A DNA stretch of 64,000 nt from Verrucomicrobiales bacterium (GCA_027488845.1 JAIYBC010000065.1:88838-152837); one strand, 5' to 3'; positions 8,940-19,300 are shown, counted from the stretch's first letter. Notes: generated from the letters alone by a model not told the origin. Translations and numbers: made by a program.

Positions 8940-10250
8940 TCAGGACCCGGGGCCGCCGTCCCATCGGAAGCGGCGCCAGGCGATGCCTCCGAGGAGGGTA
9001 CCCACGGCGACGAGTCCGGCCACCGGAAGGAACACCGCGGAGACGTCGAGTCCGCGCCACGTCATGGCGTCGAGCGCCTCGATGCCCCAGCCGGTCGGCA
9101 TCCAGAGGGACACGGTGCGGACCCAGGAGGGGAAGATGAAGGAGGGGATCCAGGCGCCGCCGAGCATCAGGAGGATGAGCACGACCGGGATGGCGAGTCC
9201 GCGGGTGGCCTTGGGCGTGCGGCCGATGGCCGCGAGGGCCAGCGCGAGGGTGGCGGAGAAGTAGCAGAGCGCCAGGATGACGGCCACGAATCCGATCCAG
9301 CTTCCATGGATGCGGACGCCGAACGCGGACATGGCGACGGCGAAGGAGACGACGAAGGTGGAGAGGGCGATGATCGCGTAGGAGGTGGCCTTGCCGAGCA
9401 GGAGCGTGGCCCGGGACAGCGGCGCGGCGCGGAGCCGACGGAAGGTGCCCGACTGCCGTTCCGTCAACAGGCCGACCGCGAGGTCGATCATCACCATCAG
9501 CACGAACTGGAGGGACATGCCGGCGAAGGAATGGGCGAACCCGTTGTAGCGGGCGCCGGCGACGCGGGTCAGGGGCTGGGCGTCGACGCGGTAGGGCAAC
9601 GGCAGTTCGGCGGGGCCGGCGACCGCGTTGGTCCGGGCGACGGAGGTCCGCCGCGACTCGAGGAACGCGTCCGCCTGGGCGAGGGAATCGAGCAGCAGAC
9701 GGCGTTGGATCTCCGGGAGACGTTGGGCGCGCAGGATGTTGGTCCTCCCCCGGGCGATGAGGTCGCGTCCGACGTCGACGTTGAGCAAACCATCGGCGAC
9801 GCCCGACACGACCTTCGGAACGAGCATTCCCTCGAGCAGGGAACGTTCGGTCTCATGGGAGGGATCGAAGAGGAGCGTGACCACGGGGCGGCGGTCGGAC
9901 TGGAAGATCCCCTGCAGGAGGTTGGTCGAGAATCCGGGAGGGAAGACCAGTCCGACCGGCACGCGCCCCGCGGTGACCCGGTCCCGGGCGGCGGCCTCGT
10001 TGGTGACGACGACCGCGAAGGTGGAGTCGTTGGTGAACGCGGCGACCACGCCGCGGGACGCCGCGGAACCGTCGAGATCCACCAACACCAGGCCGATGGC
10101 GGAACGTTCGGCCTTGCCACCGGTCCCGCCCGTGAGCTGGCCGAAGAAGGCGGCCATCAGCACCGGCACGAGGTAGAGGAGGACCAGGGCCTTGCGGTCG
10201 CGCAGGAAGAGCGCGAGGTCGAGACGGATGATGGCGATCCAGGAGTCCAT
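8940..10250 (-). CDS. ABC-2 type transporter permease
   Basis: 436 residues. One transmembrane segment lies near residue 22-40 (LVLLYLVPVLMAAFFGQL). A large extracytoplasmic region covers about 45-235, and five or six membrane segments follow from about 240 to 425. This is the layout of ABC-2 exporter permeases of the YhhJ/YbhR/NatB kind. The conserved C-terminal stretch RQSGTFRRLRAAPLSRATLL precedes the membrane core, as is usual. It starts 4 bases after the stop of the ATP-binding gene, so the two form one exporter. The substrate is not indicated; related systems export drugs, sodium or lipid-like compounds. Confidence 0.88.
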   Translation of the reverse strand: MDSWIAIIRLDLALFLRDRKALVLLYLVPVLMAAFFGQLTGGTGGKAERSAIGLVLVDLDGSAASRGVVAAFTNDSTFAVVVTNEAAARDRVTAGRVPVGLVFPPGFSTNLLQGIFQSDRRPVVTLLFDPSHETERSLLEGMLVPKVVSGVADGLLNVDVGRDLIARGRTNILRAQRLPEIQRRLLLDSLAQADAFLESRRTSVARTNAVAGPAELPLPYRVDAQPLTRVAGARYNGFAHSFAGMSLQFVLMVMIDLAVGLLTERQSGTFRRLRAAPLSRATLLLGKATSYAIIALSTFVVSFAVAMSAFGVRIHGSWIGFVAVILALCYFSATLALALAAIGRTPKATRGLAIPVVLILLMLGGAWIPSFIFPSWVRTVSLWMPTGWGIEALDAMTWRGLDVSAVFLPVAGLVAVGTLLGGIAWRRFRWDGGPGS

Positions 10251-10254
10251 GGAT

Positions 10255-11223
10255 TCAGGAATCGCGAAGGCTTCGCCCGGTCAGTTCGAGGAAGACCGCC
10301 TCGAGGTTGGGCGGCTCCGCGGAGAAGGACCGCACGCCGATCCCGGCCTCCGCCAAACGGCCGAGGACTTGGGAGGATCCGGCTGCAAGCGACCCCACCC
10401 TCACCTGCACGCTCCTCCCGTCGATCCGGACGGAACCGATGCCCGGGATGTCACGGAGGATTCCAGTGAGCGTTTCGGGCGCAGGCTCCTCGAGTTCGAT
10501 CCGGAGTTCGGCGCCGGCGCCGGCGCCGGCACGGTGACGGAGCCGGGCCAGCGAGTCGTCGGCGACGATCCGTCCCCGGTCGATGATGATCACCCGGTCG
10601 CAGAGGCGTTCGACCTCTTCCATGTAGTGCGTGGTGTAGAGCAGCGTCTTCCCGCGGCGACGGAGCTCGGCGATGTTGTCGAAGATGGCGTTCCGGCTCT
10701 GCGGATCGACACCGACGGTGGGCTCGTCGAGCAGGAGGATGTCCGGGTCGTGCAGCAGGGCGGCCGCGAGGTTGAGCCGGCGCTTCATGCCGCCGCTGAA
10801 GGTCCCGACCCGGTCGTCCGCGCGGTCGGAGAGGCCGACGAACTCCAGCGCCGAACGGACGGCCTCCGGGATGCGGGACCGCCCGACGCCCTGGATCGCG
10901 GCGAAGAACCCGAGGTTCCTCCGCGCGTCCAGCTCCTCGTAGAGGGCCAGGTCCTGCGGGACCAGGCCGAGGCGACGCTTGATCGGATCGGTGTCGGAGA
11001 CCAGGGCGGCACCGCCGAGCAACAACTCCCCGGAGTCAGGCCGGAGCAGGCCCGTGACCATCGAGAAGGTGGTGGTCTTGCCGGCGCCGTTGGGGCCCAG
11101 CAGGCCGACGCTCTCGCCGGCCCGGACCTCGAAGGAGATGCCATCCACGGCGACACGGTCGCCGAAGCGGCGGACCAGGTTCCGCGCGGCGAGCACGACC
11201 GGGGCGGAACCTTCGGTGTTCAT
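10255..11223 (-). CDS. ABC transporter ATP-binding protein (ABC-2 exporter)
   Basis: 322 residues from the ATG complement at 11221-11223. The frame is open for about 98 further codons, but they are Arg-rich and antisense-like, and this start overlaps the upstream stop in an ATGA arrangement, which indicates translational coupling. It has Walker A (GPNGAGKTT), a Q-loop (LVPQDLALYE), the signature FSGGMKRRLNLA, Walker B plus D-loop (ILLLDEPTVGVDP) and the switch His (YTTHYMEE). The C-terminal 80 residues form the ABC-2-type accessory domain. It pairs with the permease immediately downstream. Confidence 0.92.
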   Translation of the reverse strand: MNTEGSAPVVLAARNLVRRFGDRVAVDGISFEVRAGESVGLLGPNGAGKTTTFSMVTGLLRPDSGELLLGGAALVSDTDPIKRRLGLVPQDLALYEELDARRNLGFFAAIQGVGRSRIPEAVRSALEFVGLSDRADDRVGTFSGGMKRRLNLAAALLHDPDILLLDEPTVGVDPQSRNAIFDNIAELRRRGKTLLYTTHYMEEVERLCDRVIIIDRGRIVADDSLARLRHRAGAGAGAELRIELEEPAPETLTGILRDIPGIGSVRIDGRSVQVRVGSLAAGSSQVLGRLAEAGIGVRSFSAEPPNLEAVFLELTGRSLRDS

Positions 11224-11660
11224 GGCTTCGCCTTCGGATACCGGAGCCGTGTTCCATCCACCGAGAGGACGACCAACCGTTCCAACACCGTCAGGTCCAC
11301 GTCGGCGAGGCGCTTGATGTAGAGGCAGACCTTCGCGGTCTTGTGTTTGCCCAGGCGGGAGAGCAACGCCTTCGACTCGTCGGAGTCGAATCCTTCGAGG
11401 AGATAGAGGCTGATGTGGGCGGAACCGGAGGAGAACCCGACGATGCACGACTCGCCCTCGCGTCCGCTCTCGTAGCGGTAGTGGTACTCGTCGAAGCCCA
11501 CGATGCTGGGCCCCCACATCTTCGGGGCGCAGCCGGTGGCCTTCCCCATCAGGTCGACCAACAGCCCGCAGTCGCGTCTGCGGGCCTCGTCGGGGATCCG
11601 GGCGATGTAGGATTCGACATCGACCTTCGTGGGCTGGGTCTTGTTCCGGGAACTGGCCAT
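11220..11660 (-). CDS. DUF1801 family protein
   Basis: 146 residues from the ATG complement at 11658-11660; an in-frame extension to 11729 lacks family similarity. It resembles DUF1801 (YdhG-like) proteins: DVESYIARIPDEARRRDC, then APKMWGPSIVGFDEYHYRY and FSSGSAHISLYLL. These are small cytoplasmic alpha/beta proteins of unknown function. The gene overlaps the ABC ATPase start by 4 bases and is the likely first gene of the run down to the PH-domain gene. A functional link with the exporter is suggested only by the overlap. Confidence 0.8.
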   Translation of the reverse strand: MASSRNKTQPTKVDVESYIARIPDEARRRDCGLLVDLMGKATGCAPKMWGPSIVGFDEYHYRYESGREGESCIVGFSSGSAHISLYLLEGFDSDESKALLSRLGKHKTAKVCLYIKRLADVDLTVLERLVVLSVDGTRLRYPKAKP

Positions 11661-11742
11661 GGGAGCGGGGAGGTGGGTTGTTGGGGCCGCCGTGGAAGCG
11701 ATCCTTCCATCCGGCCCGGCGGATCGCAATCCGTCGGGAAGC

Positions 11743-13581
11743 CTAGCGGATGAATTCCACGAATCGGGATTCGCCGGGAGGGATGTCCAACACGACTGGG
11801 GCGCCGTTCGTCCACGACTGCGCGGTGAGCCATTCCCGGGCCTCGCGCCAAGGGACGCGGGCGGAGAGCGCCACCTTGGCCACGACCTCGGGGAAGACCC
11901 GGGCGGGCGTCCTGCCCGACTTCACCACGCCGTCGTTGTTCACGAGTTCCACCACCCAGCCGGACGCGTTCCTGTTGATCGCGAACTGCACCGGGTCGCC
12001 CTGCACCGAGATGGGAAGCAGCGTGGCGGCGACTTCCGCAAGCCGGCCGTCGGAAACGGCCGCGGGACGACCGGTACGGGGATTGGTGGTGGACGGTACG
12101 ACGTCGGCGGATCCGGCGGAACGGAGCTTTTCCCAGGCCGCGGCGCCGAGCGCCTCGACATGTCGGGGATGCACCAGCAGGCGGCTGCCGGACTCCAGGG
12201 CCGTGCGCAGCTCGGCCACGAAGGCCGGCCGGAACTCCATGTCGCCCGAGAGGAGGATCACCGGATAGCGGGACATGAAGGCGCCGGTGGCGGTGGAGAG
12301 CACCACGTCGGCGATCTCGCCGTGGCGCGTCGGGTGGAGGTAACCCGCCTCCGGATTCGGGGGATTCCCGGGCACGGGCAGCCGGCGGTCGGCGGAGAAC
12401 AACTGGTCCTCGAGCAGGTCCGCGGCCTCCTGGTCGGCGACGGACCTCGGGAACACGCCCCAAGCCTTGCCTTGGTAGCCGTTGTGGCCCGCGAGCCGGT
12501 CGAGGACGACGAGCAGCGGCGTGTAGGGATTGCCGCGGTCGTGGGAGCGGAAGAAGCGGAACGCCTCCGCCGCGGCCTCGCCGTGCGGGGTGAGCGACCA
12601 GGGAGGTCCGTCCGCGGCGAAGAAGCTGTTGAAGCTGTTCTCCGGCGTCACCATCGCGGCCCCCGCGAACCAGGCATGACGCCAGAGGCGCAGGCAGAGG
12701 CTCAGCGAATGGCCGGCGTCGAGTCCGGTGGCGGTGTCGCCGCGGGTGTCGAGCGGGCCCCGCGTGGTCACCGCGTTCCCGAACCACGGGCTCACCTGGA
12801 CCGTCCATGGAAGGTTCCACTGGCGCGCGGCGCCGCGGGCGAAGGCGAACTTCGACTGGGTGAAGCCGATGTTCTCGCCCACCTCCAGTCCCACGACGGC
12901 GGCGCCCCACTCGGCGGCGTAGGACTCGTAGTGGGAATGTCCGGTGACGCTGATCAGGCGTCCGCCCTTGGCCTGACGGTGCCACAGGAAGTACTCGCGA
13001 AGCTGCTCGTACGCCTCACGGCGGTCGCGGGGGACCGGATCGTAGCCGGCGCCGGCGGCCTCCTTGAGGAAACGGTCCTTGCGCGCATCGAAGTCCGCCC
13101 CCAGCACCGACCTCATCCAGTTCGTGTCGGGACGCAGCCGATGGAAGTGGTAGCCCCACTCGCCGAGCTGGATGGCGTTGAACACGCCGGCGCCGTCGAG
13201 GAGCCGGACGGCATCCTCGTCCGCGGCCGCCAGAACGCTGGTGCCGCCCTGGAGCTGCATCCGGCCGCCGTCGGGCGGATAGAGGATCACCGGCCAGCCG
13301 AGACGGGCGAGATACGCGAGTGCCGGACGCGACGCGGCGACCGCGGCGGGTCCGGGATCGAAGGCCGAGGCGAGGTGCTTGGCGCGGAGGAATCCGACCA
13401 GCGACTCCAGGGCTTCCGGGTCCGATGGGCAGGCGTACAGCGAGAACTGGAACTCGCGGGTGCCGGGGAAGAGGCGGGGAGGAGGCGGATCGCCGGCGCC
13501 GGGTACCGGGCCGGCAGCCAGGAGACGCAGGGCCATCACAAGGGGCCAAACCATCAGGAGGAACCGGAGTCGGGGACTCAT
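11743..13581 (-). CDS. Exported protein, glycoside-hydrolase-like, unassigned
   Basis: 612 residues from the ATG complement at 13579-13581, which starts a clear signal peptide (MSPRLRFLLMVWPLVMALRL, ending in a Leu/Ala-rich stretch). A longer in-frame start at 13671 adds a non-signal extension. The body looks like a (beta/alpha)8-type glycosidase: alternating strands such as YACPSDPEALESLVGFL, AIQLGEWGYHFH, SVTGHSHYESYAAEWGA, LEVGENIGFTQSK and WTVQVSPWFGN, with many acidic and aromatic residues. It ends in beta-sandwich-like segments (VVELVNNDGV and DIPPGESRFVEFIR). I do not recognise a named family, and the enzyme class is an inference from fold-like features only. Trp and Tyr content fits a carbohydrate-binding cleft. 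Confidence 0.6.
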   Translation of the reverse strand: MSPRLRFLLMVWPLVMALRLLAAGPVPGAGDPPPPRLFPGTREFQFSLYACPSDPEALESLVGFLRAKHLASAFDPGPAAVAASRPALAYLARLGWPVILYPPDGGRMQLQGGTSVLAAADEDAVRLLDGAGVFNAIQLGEWGYHFHRLRPDTNWMRSVLGADFDARKDRFLKEAAGAGYDPVPRDRREAYEQLREYFLWHRQAKGGRLISVTGHSHYESYAAEWGAAVVGLEVGENIGFTQSKFAFARGAARQWNLPWTVQVSPWFGNAVTTRGPLDTRGDTATGLDAGHSLSLCLRLWRHAWFAGAAMVTPENSFNSFFAADGPPWSLTPHGEAAAEAFRFFRSHDRGNPYTPLLVVLDRLAGHNGYQGKAWGVFPRSVADQEAADLLEDQLFSADRRLPVPGNPPNPEAGYLHPTRHGEIADVVLSTATGAFMSRYPVILLSGDMEFRPAFVAELRTALESGSRLLVHPRHVEALGAAAWEKLRSAGSADVVPSTTNPRTGRPAAVSDGRLAEVAATLLPISVQGDPVQFAINRNASGWVVELVNNDGVVKSGRTPARVFPEVVAKVALSARVPWREAREWLTAQSWTNGAPVVLDIPPGESRFVEFIR

Positions 13582-13703
13582 CCTCCTGAGGCGAATCGAT
13601 GCGTAAGGGATTGTCACGCCAAGCCGCTGGGGAGGGGAGGAAGCCGTTGGGTTCCCGTTCTGCAACGGCACCGCGAAGTGAGCGGGCCGGCTCTGGAATC
13701 CGA

Positions 13704-14624
13704 CTAACGTCCCGCCGTGGGATCCCAGCGGTCGCCAGGCAGCAACAGGTGGAACCGAACGCCGATGGCGCCGAGGTTCGCATGGGGGCCCTCCTCGCGG
13801 ACCTTCGCCCCACGGGCGTCGAACACCATCACGCTGCCGTCCCCCTCGACCTCCCAGGAGCCGTCGGGAAGCACCACGAGGGCGGTGGCCTCGTCGATGC
13901 CGACCCCGATCAACTCCGGATGCTCGAGCGTCACGCCGACGAGACGGTTCTGGCGGCGGCGGGCGATGAAGTGCTGGTCGACGACGGCGTTCGTGACCAG
14001 GCCGAGCCCCGTGGAGGTGAGCGTGGCCCCACGGCGGACCACCGCGAAGTCGGCCTTTCGGTCCGGTTCGCCGCGTTGGTCGCCGGTGATCATCACCCGG
14101 CTCATGATCGCCGCGCCGGCGCTGGTCCCGCCGACGACGACGCCGCGGGTGTCCCGCATCCGATGGAGCGCGGTTTCACAGGGGGTTCCGACCAGCACCG
14201 CGGCCAGTCGCGCCTGGTCGCCGCCGGTGAAGAAGACGCCCGTGTAGCCCATGAGCCTCTCGGCGGTGGCGGGCAGCATCGCCCCGGTGCGGTCGAAGCG
14301 GACGACGTCGACGTCCTTCACGCCGAACCCGCGGAATTCCTCGGCCTGGAGGCGACCGGAGCGTTCGGGTTCGCCGCTGGCCATCGGGAGAACCGCGATG
14401 CGTGCGTGGTTCGTGCCCCCCGCCAGGGCGATGAAGCGTTGGTGGATCCGGCCCGGCCGTTCGCCACCGCCGATGATCACCAACGAGCCACGCCGCTCCG
14501 TCACCGCTTCGGCGAGGCCATGCGAGGCGGGCGTGGCCAAGGCCAAGGCCAGGACGGGCAGCGCAAGAATCCGAAGGACCCGGACGCGAGGCGCCGACGA
14601 GGGGACTTCCGACTCAGTGTTCAT
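13704..14624 (-). CDS. Cyanophycinase-like serine peptidase (family S51), exported
   Basis: 306 residues from the ATG complement at 14622-14624; an ATG at 14648 is also in frame. A hydrophobic signal (LALPVLALALATPASHG) precedes the mature part, which opens with GSLVIIGGGE, the first strand of the S51 fold. The nucleophile motif GGTSAGAAIMS places the catalytic Ser at about residue 168, and FFTGGDQARL and DQHFIARRRQNRL are further S51 landmarks. Cyanophycinase cuts cyanophycin (multi-L-arginyl-poly-L-aspartate) into beta-Asp-Arg dipeptides. The start lies inside the end of the isoaspartyl-peptidase gene, so the two are translationally coupled and catalyse consecutive steps. An exported form suggests use of external cyanophycin. 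Confidence 0.85.
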   Translation of the reverse strand: MNTESEVPSSAPRVRVLRILALPVLALALATPASHGLAEAVTERRGSLVIIGGGERPGRIHQRFIALAGGTNHARIAVLPMASGEPERSGRLQAEEFRGFGVKDVDVVRFDRTGAMLPATAERLMGYTGVFFTGGDQARLAAVLVGTPCETALHRMRDTRGVVVGGTSAGAAIMSRVMITGDQRGEPDRKADFAVVRRGATLTSTGLGLVTNAVVDQHFIARRRQNRLVGVTLEHPELIGVGIDEATALVVLPDGSWEVEGDGSVMVFDARGAKVREEGPHANLGAIGVRFHLLLPGDRWDPTAGR

Positions 14625-15657
14625 GGATGGCAGTGTGGGGGATTCCATCGGATCCGATCCAGCCCCGGAAGAGCCCCTCGGAATTGTAGGGCATGGAGAA
14701 GCGGCCGCGGCGGTCGAGCACGATGACCGCCCCTTCCCCGCCGGCCTTCACGAGCGTGCCCAGGACCACCTCTCGGGCCGCGGCGTCGACGGAACGACCG
14801 CCGTGGGCCATGCGGGCCGCGATGTCGTGGGCCACGGCGTATCGGATGAAGAACTCCCCCTGGCCCGTGGAGGACACCGCGCAGGTCGCGTCGTCGGCCC
14901 AGGTGCCGGAGCCGATCAGCGGCGAGTCGCCGATGCGGCCGGGGAGCTTGCCCGCCAGGCCGCCGGTGGAGGTGGCCGCTGCGAGGTGGCCGGACCGGTC
15001 GAGGGCCACGGCGCCCACCGTCCCGAAACCGACCGACGTAGGCAGCGCGGCACGGCGGCCCTGGGCGTCGAGGATCTCCTGCAACTGGCGACGACGGGCC
15101 TCGGTGATGAAGTAGGCGTTGGAGACGACCGGCAATCCCGCGGAGGCGGCGAAGGCCTCGGCACCGGATCCGGCGAGCAGGACATGCGGGGTCCGCTCCA
15201 TCACCTTGCGGGCGGCGTCGACCGGGTTTCGGACCGTGCGGACGCCCGCGACGGCACCGGCCTTGAGCGTCGCGCCGTCCATCACGGCGGAATCCAGCTC
15301 GGCGACGCCGTCGCGGTTGAGCGCCGCGCCGCGGCCCGCATTGAAGAGCGGATTGTCCTCCAGGACCCGCACTGCGGCCGTCACGGCATCGAGGCTGGAG
15401 CCGCCCTGGCGCAGCACCGCGTGCCCGGCGACGAGCGCCTCGGTCAGACCCTCGCGGTAGGCCCGGTCACCCTCGGGAGTCAGCTCGGACTTGGACGGAA
15501 CGCCCGCGCCGCCGTGGATCACCAGGACCGGCCCGCCCGCGCCTGGGCGGGTCCGGCAGCCGGCGTTTCCCGCCACGAACAGCAGGACCAGAAGCCATGG
15601 AAAAAGGAGACGGGGACGTCCGCTTCGGGGACAGCGCATGCCCCTTCCATGATTCAA
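14614..15657 (-). CDS. Isoaspartyl peptidase / plant-type L-asparaginase, exported
   Basis: 347 residues. The N terminus has a basic region and a hydrophobic core (LLFPWLLVLLFVAGNAGC); the Cys could be a lipid anchor, although Asn at -3 is not typical of a lipobox. The mature part begins PVLVIHGGAG and is a full Ntn-hydrolase of the IaaA/asparaginase-2 family. Other motifs are NPLFNAGRGAALNRDG, ELDSAVMDG and the self-cleavage site FGTVGAVALD, with the new N-terminal Thr at about residue 213. IGSGTWADD and a late GGEGAVIVLD complete the substrate pocket. These enzymes hydrolyse beta-aspartyl dipeptides. Directly upstream of and overlapping the cyanophycinase, it would convert beta-Asp-Arg to Asp and Arg. 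Confidence 0.9.
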   Translation of the reverse strand: MNHGRGMRCPRSGRPRLLFPWLLVLLFVAGNAGCRTRPGAGGPVLVIHGGAGVPSKSELTPEGDRAYREGLTEALVAGHAVLRQGGSSLDAVTAAVRVLEDNPLFNAGRGAALNRDGVAELDSAVMDGATLKAGAVAGVRTVRNPVDAARKVMERTPHVLLAGSGAEAFAASAGLPVVSNAYFITEARRRQLQEILDAQGRRAALPTSVGFGTVGAVALDRSGHLAAATSTGGLAGKLPGRIGDSPLIGSGTWADDATCAVSSTGQGEFFIRYAVAHDIAARMAHGGRSVDAAAREVVLGTLVKAGGEGAVIVLDRRGRFSMPYNSEGLFRGWIGSDGIPHTAIHEH

Positions 15658-15779
15658 GGCGGATCACGGGGAAAGCCTTCAGTTGCGGCACGCGGAACAT
15701 CGTCCGGCCCGTCGGAGCGAAGACCGGGAGACGGCAGGCCGGGCTGGCCACGGAAACACGAAACGCCATCCTGTCGACC

Positions 15780-16379
15780 ATGGCCCCGGTGGCATTGCTG
15801 GAACACCTGCGTTCGGAGGAGGACGCCCGGTTCGACCGGGTCTTCCCCGAGTCGATACGGCTGCTTTCACGGGTGTTCTGGACGCCGGTTTCCGTGGCCC
15901 GTCAGGCCGCCGGTTTCCTCGTCACCCGGCCCGGCACCCGCGTGCTCGACATCGGCTGCGGCCCCGGGAAGTTCTGCATCGCCGCCGCGGTCGGAAGCCC
16001 CGGGCATTTCACGGGAATCGAACAGCGTCGACGTCTCTGCGAGGTGGCTTGGCGGATCATCCGCAACGCCGGCATCCCGAACGCCGAGGTCTTCCACGGC
16101 GACATGGGCGGACTGCGCTTCGACGACTTCGAGGCCTTCTACCTGTTCAACCCCTTCGCCGAGTACCTGGAACCGGAAGGACGGATCGACCGCAACATCG
16201 GGGAGTCGGAAGGCCACTACGACGAGTTCGTCCGGACGGTCGCGGACCGCCTCTCCGCGAGGCCGACGGGGACACGCGTCGCGACCTACTGCGGCATCTG
16301 CGAGGAGATCCCACCCGACTACGACTGCGTGGGGAACTCCGCGGACGGCAAGCTGCGGTTCTGGGAGAAGTCCCGCTGA
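15780..16379 (+). CDS. Class I SAM-dependent methyltransferase
   Basis: 199 residues from the ATG at 15780; the frame is open back to 15597, but that part overlaps the 5' end of the opposite gene and has no domain signal. The SAM-binding motif is RVLDIGCGPGKFCIAAA at about 54-70, followed by an acidic end of strand 2 (FTGIEQRRRLCE) and motif II (DFEAFYLFNPFAEYL). The NPF where many N-methyltransferases have NPPY is notable. The substrate is unknown. The gene is divergent from the isoaspartyl peptidase and convergent with the FG-GAP protein gene. Confidence 0.75.
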   Translation: MAPVALLEHLRSEEDARFDRVFPESIRLLSRVFWTPVSVARQAAGFLVTRPGTRVLDIGCGPGKFCIAAAVGSPGHFTGIEQRRRLCEVAWRIIRNAGIPNAEVFHGDMGGLRFDDFEAFYLFNPFAEYLEPEGRIDRNIGESEGHYDEFVRTVADRLSARPTGTRVATYCGICEEIPPDYDCVGNSADGKLRFWEKSR

Positions 16380-16396
16380 ACGACGCGAACCGCGCG

Positions 16397-19300
16397 TCAA
16401 CGCCTCCGAAGGATCTCCACCGGTCCGCCATGCACGCCGACGACCAGTTCGTTGCGGCCGTCTCCGTCGAGGTCCGTGATCAAGGCCGACCGTTGTTCCC
16501 CGGGCACGCGGACGCCGCATTCGGGAAGGGTGACGGCCTCGAAGCGACCGCCGCCGAGACCGAACAGGATCACGCCTTCGCCGGAATCGTCCCGGGACTG
16601 GCCGAAGTTGTGGCCATGGAATCCCTGGGCGCAGAAGACGTCCGTCAGGCCGTCGCCGTCGAGGTCGCCGACGGCGAAACCGAAGACGGGACCCGCCTGG
16701 ACCGCATCGGGAAGGAGCGTGGCCTCGAGATGGTCGCCGCGGTTCAGCAGCAACAGCGAACCGAGATGGCTGGCCACCTTCGGGACGCGGCCACCGGCGC
16801 CGACGATCGACGGCAGGCCGGCCATGGCGAACGCGCGGTGGGTGGTGAAGCGATCCTGCAGGGACGGCATCCGGGGACCGAGTTCCGCGAAGCTGCGAAG
16901 CGGCCGCACGGTGCCGTCGACGTCGGTGTAGGCCTCGACACAGGCATCGGGGGCATCGGTTCCGCCGGGATACAGGTACAGGGGACGGACCGCACCGGAG
17001 GCGTCCGGCATCCCGCTGTTCACCGCGAAGGCCGAATTGAAACCCCAGTTGCCCAGCAGCAGGTCGGGACGGCGATCGCCGTCGACATCCGCGACCGCCG
17101 CGGCCTGCCACCATCCGGATAGAGAGGAGAGGTTCACCGAGCTCCCCTTTGCGAAACGCACCGGCAGTTCCCATTCGGACGCCGAATCCGGACCGATCCG
17201 GAGGAGATGCGGGGTCCCCCAGTCCGACACCACCAGCAGCTCCGGCTCGCCGCCCGCCTCGAAGTCGACGAAGGCCGCGGCGGAGACCATCCCCAGATCC
17301 GGCAACCGCCTTACCGGGGGCCCTTCTCCCTGGAGACGGAAGAGCGCGGAGCCGGATGCCTCGGGGAACCGGCCGGCCCGGGAACCGGCTCCGACGAAGA
17401 TCCATCTTCCCGAATCCGAGCCAGCCAGGCAGGCGGGCGACTCCGGGAGCGGTACGGGGACGTCGAGCGGGCTCCATCGCAGCGTCTTCGCCTCGATTCG
17501 GAACAGGCGGTTGGATCCCGCGGAAAGGCCGATCCATTCGTCGCCCAGCCGAACCCATCCGACGGTGCGGCCGCCGCTGGAAGCCGCGGTACCGGCAGGC
17601 CTTCCATTCGCATCCGTCGCGCGGATCGGATTCGAATCGTCGGCACCGACAAGGATCCCCGATCCGGTGGATGCGAGGACCGGAAGGCGTGTCCCGAGCC
17701 GTCTTGGCAGCGTCGGCTGCACCGCGAACTCCGGATCGGCCGCGGGTGGGACAACGATCTCGGAGGCGTTCCTGCTGAGCGCGAGACGGGGCGCGGCGGC
17801 CGCGGGAAGGCTGTTCGTCGACGGCAGCCCTTCACCTTCCGCAAGGATCCTCGTGGTGCCGGCAGACAGCGGTTCCCAGCGCTCGGTCCGGCCGCCTGGC
17901 CAACGCACCACCAGTTCGCCGACACCGTCACCGGGACAGGCGAAGACCCGCTCCGGGGCATCGCCGGAAAGGTAGCGGCCACCGGCGACGATCTCCGTCG
18001 ACTGGGGAGGGACGGAGACGCCGTCTCGACGTTTCCAACGGAACCGAAGCTGCGCCCCGACCGCCGCCGAATTGGATCCCCGGCCCCGCAGGGTCACCCG
18101 CAGACGCGCCCCCATGGCCTCGTTGCGATAGAGGCCCGCCGGGCTGTTCATCGCATTGACCGCCAGGTCGAGGTCGCCATCGCCGTCCAGATCGGCCAAG
18201 GCCATCCCGTGGTGGACACCGGGCTCCGCCAATCCCCAGGCCTGGGTGGATTCGTCGAACCGCGGAACTCCGCCCACGGGATCACCGCGATGACGGAAAG
18301 CCCGGATCGGGGCCGCCAACCGCGGGAACTTCTGGCGTTCGCGGAAGATCTGAATGTCGGAGCGAATGCCGCCGCGGCGGAACTGCTTCAACTGTTCGGC
18401 GACATCGAGATCCCTCGAACCGCGTTCCTGACCGGCGGACACAAGGAGGTCCGGCCAACCGTCGAGGTCCACGTCGAGGAAGACAGGCGTCCATGACCAG
18501 TCCGTGGCCATCACGCCGGCCATCGCGGCCGCCTCGAGGAACGAACCGTCGGAGCGCTGGAGGAAGAGGGTGTTGGCGTCGAACTGCGGACGCGCCAGCG
18601 GATCCGACGCATCCACTGCCACGGACCCGGTTCCGTCCAACATCGTCAGGCGCCTAAGATGGTCGGGGCTGAGCATGTCGACGACGACGAAGTCCGGCCG
18701 GCCGTTCGCATCGAGGTCGGCGAAGTCGACGCCCATGGAGAACTGACTCGTGTGACGCAGCGTGGTCCGGGGAGCGAGCCGGAACCGTGGATGGCCCGGC
18801 GTGGAATCGTTGATCCAGAAACGGTCGGGCGACTGGAAGTCGTTGCACACGTAGAGATCGGGCCTTCCGTCGCCGTTGACGTCCCGGAACTGCGCGGCGA
18901 GACCCCAATCCGGCGGCGCCGAAGAGAGCGCCTTGCCGTCCTCGTCGAGGAAGGCGCCGCGGTTCCACGGGACCTCGGCGAAGTTGGTGCCGCCGAGATT
19001 GCGGTAGAGCACATCTGGCTCACCCAACTCCTCAATCGCCCCGGTGGCCGTCACCACGAATCGGTTGGTCAGATCGGGTTCCGAGGTGGGACGCCCATCG
19101 ATGGTTGCCACCACCGTCCGGTCCCCTTCCCGTCGGAACGTCGCGCGGGCATTGGGCATGTCCATGAGCGCCCGACGTCGGTAGTTGCAGACGTAGAGAT
19201 CCAGCCATCCGTCGCCATCCACGTCCGCGATGGCCAGGGAATGGCCGCCCCTGGCCGAGGACTGCGGGAAGGACATCGGTTCGAAGACCCCCGTCTTCGT

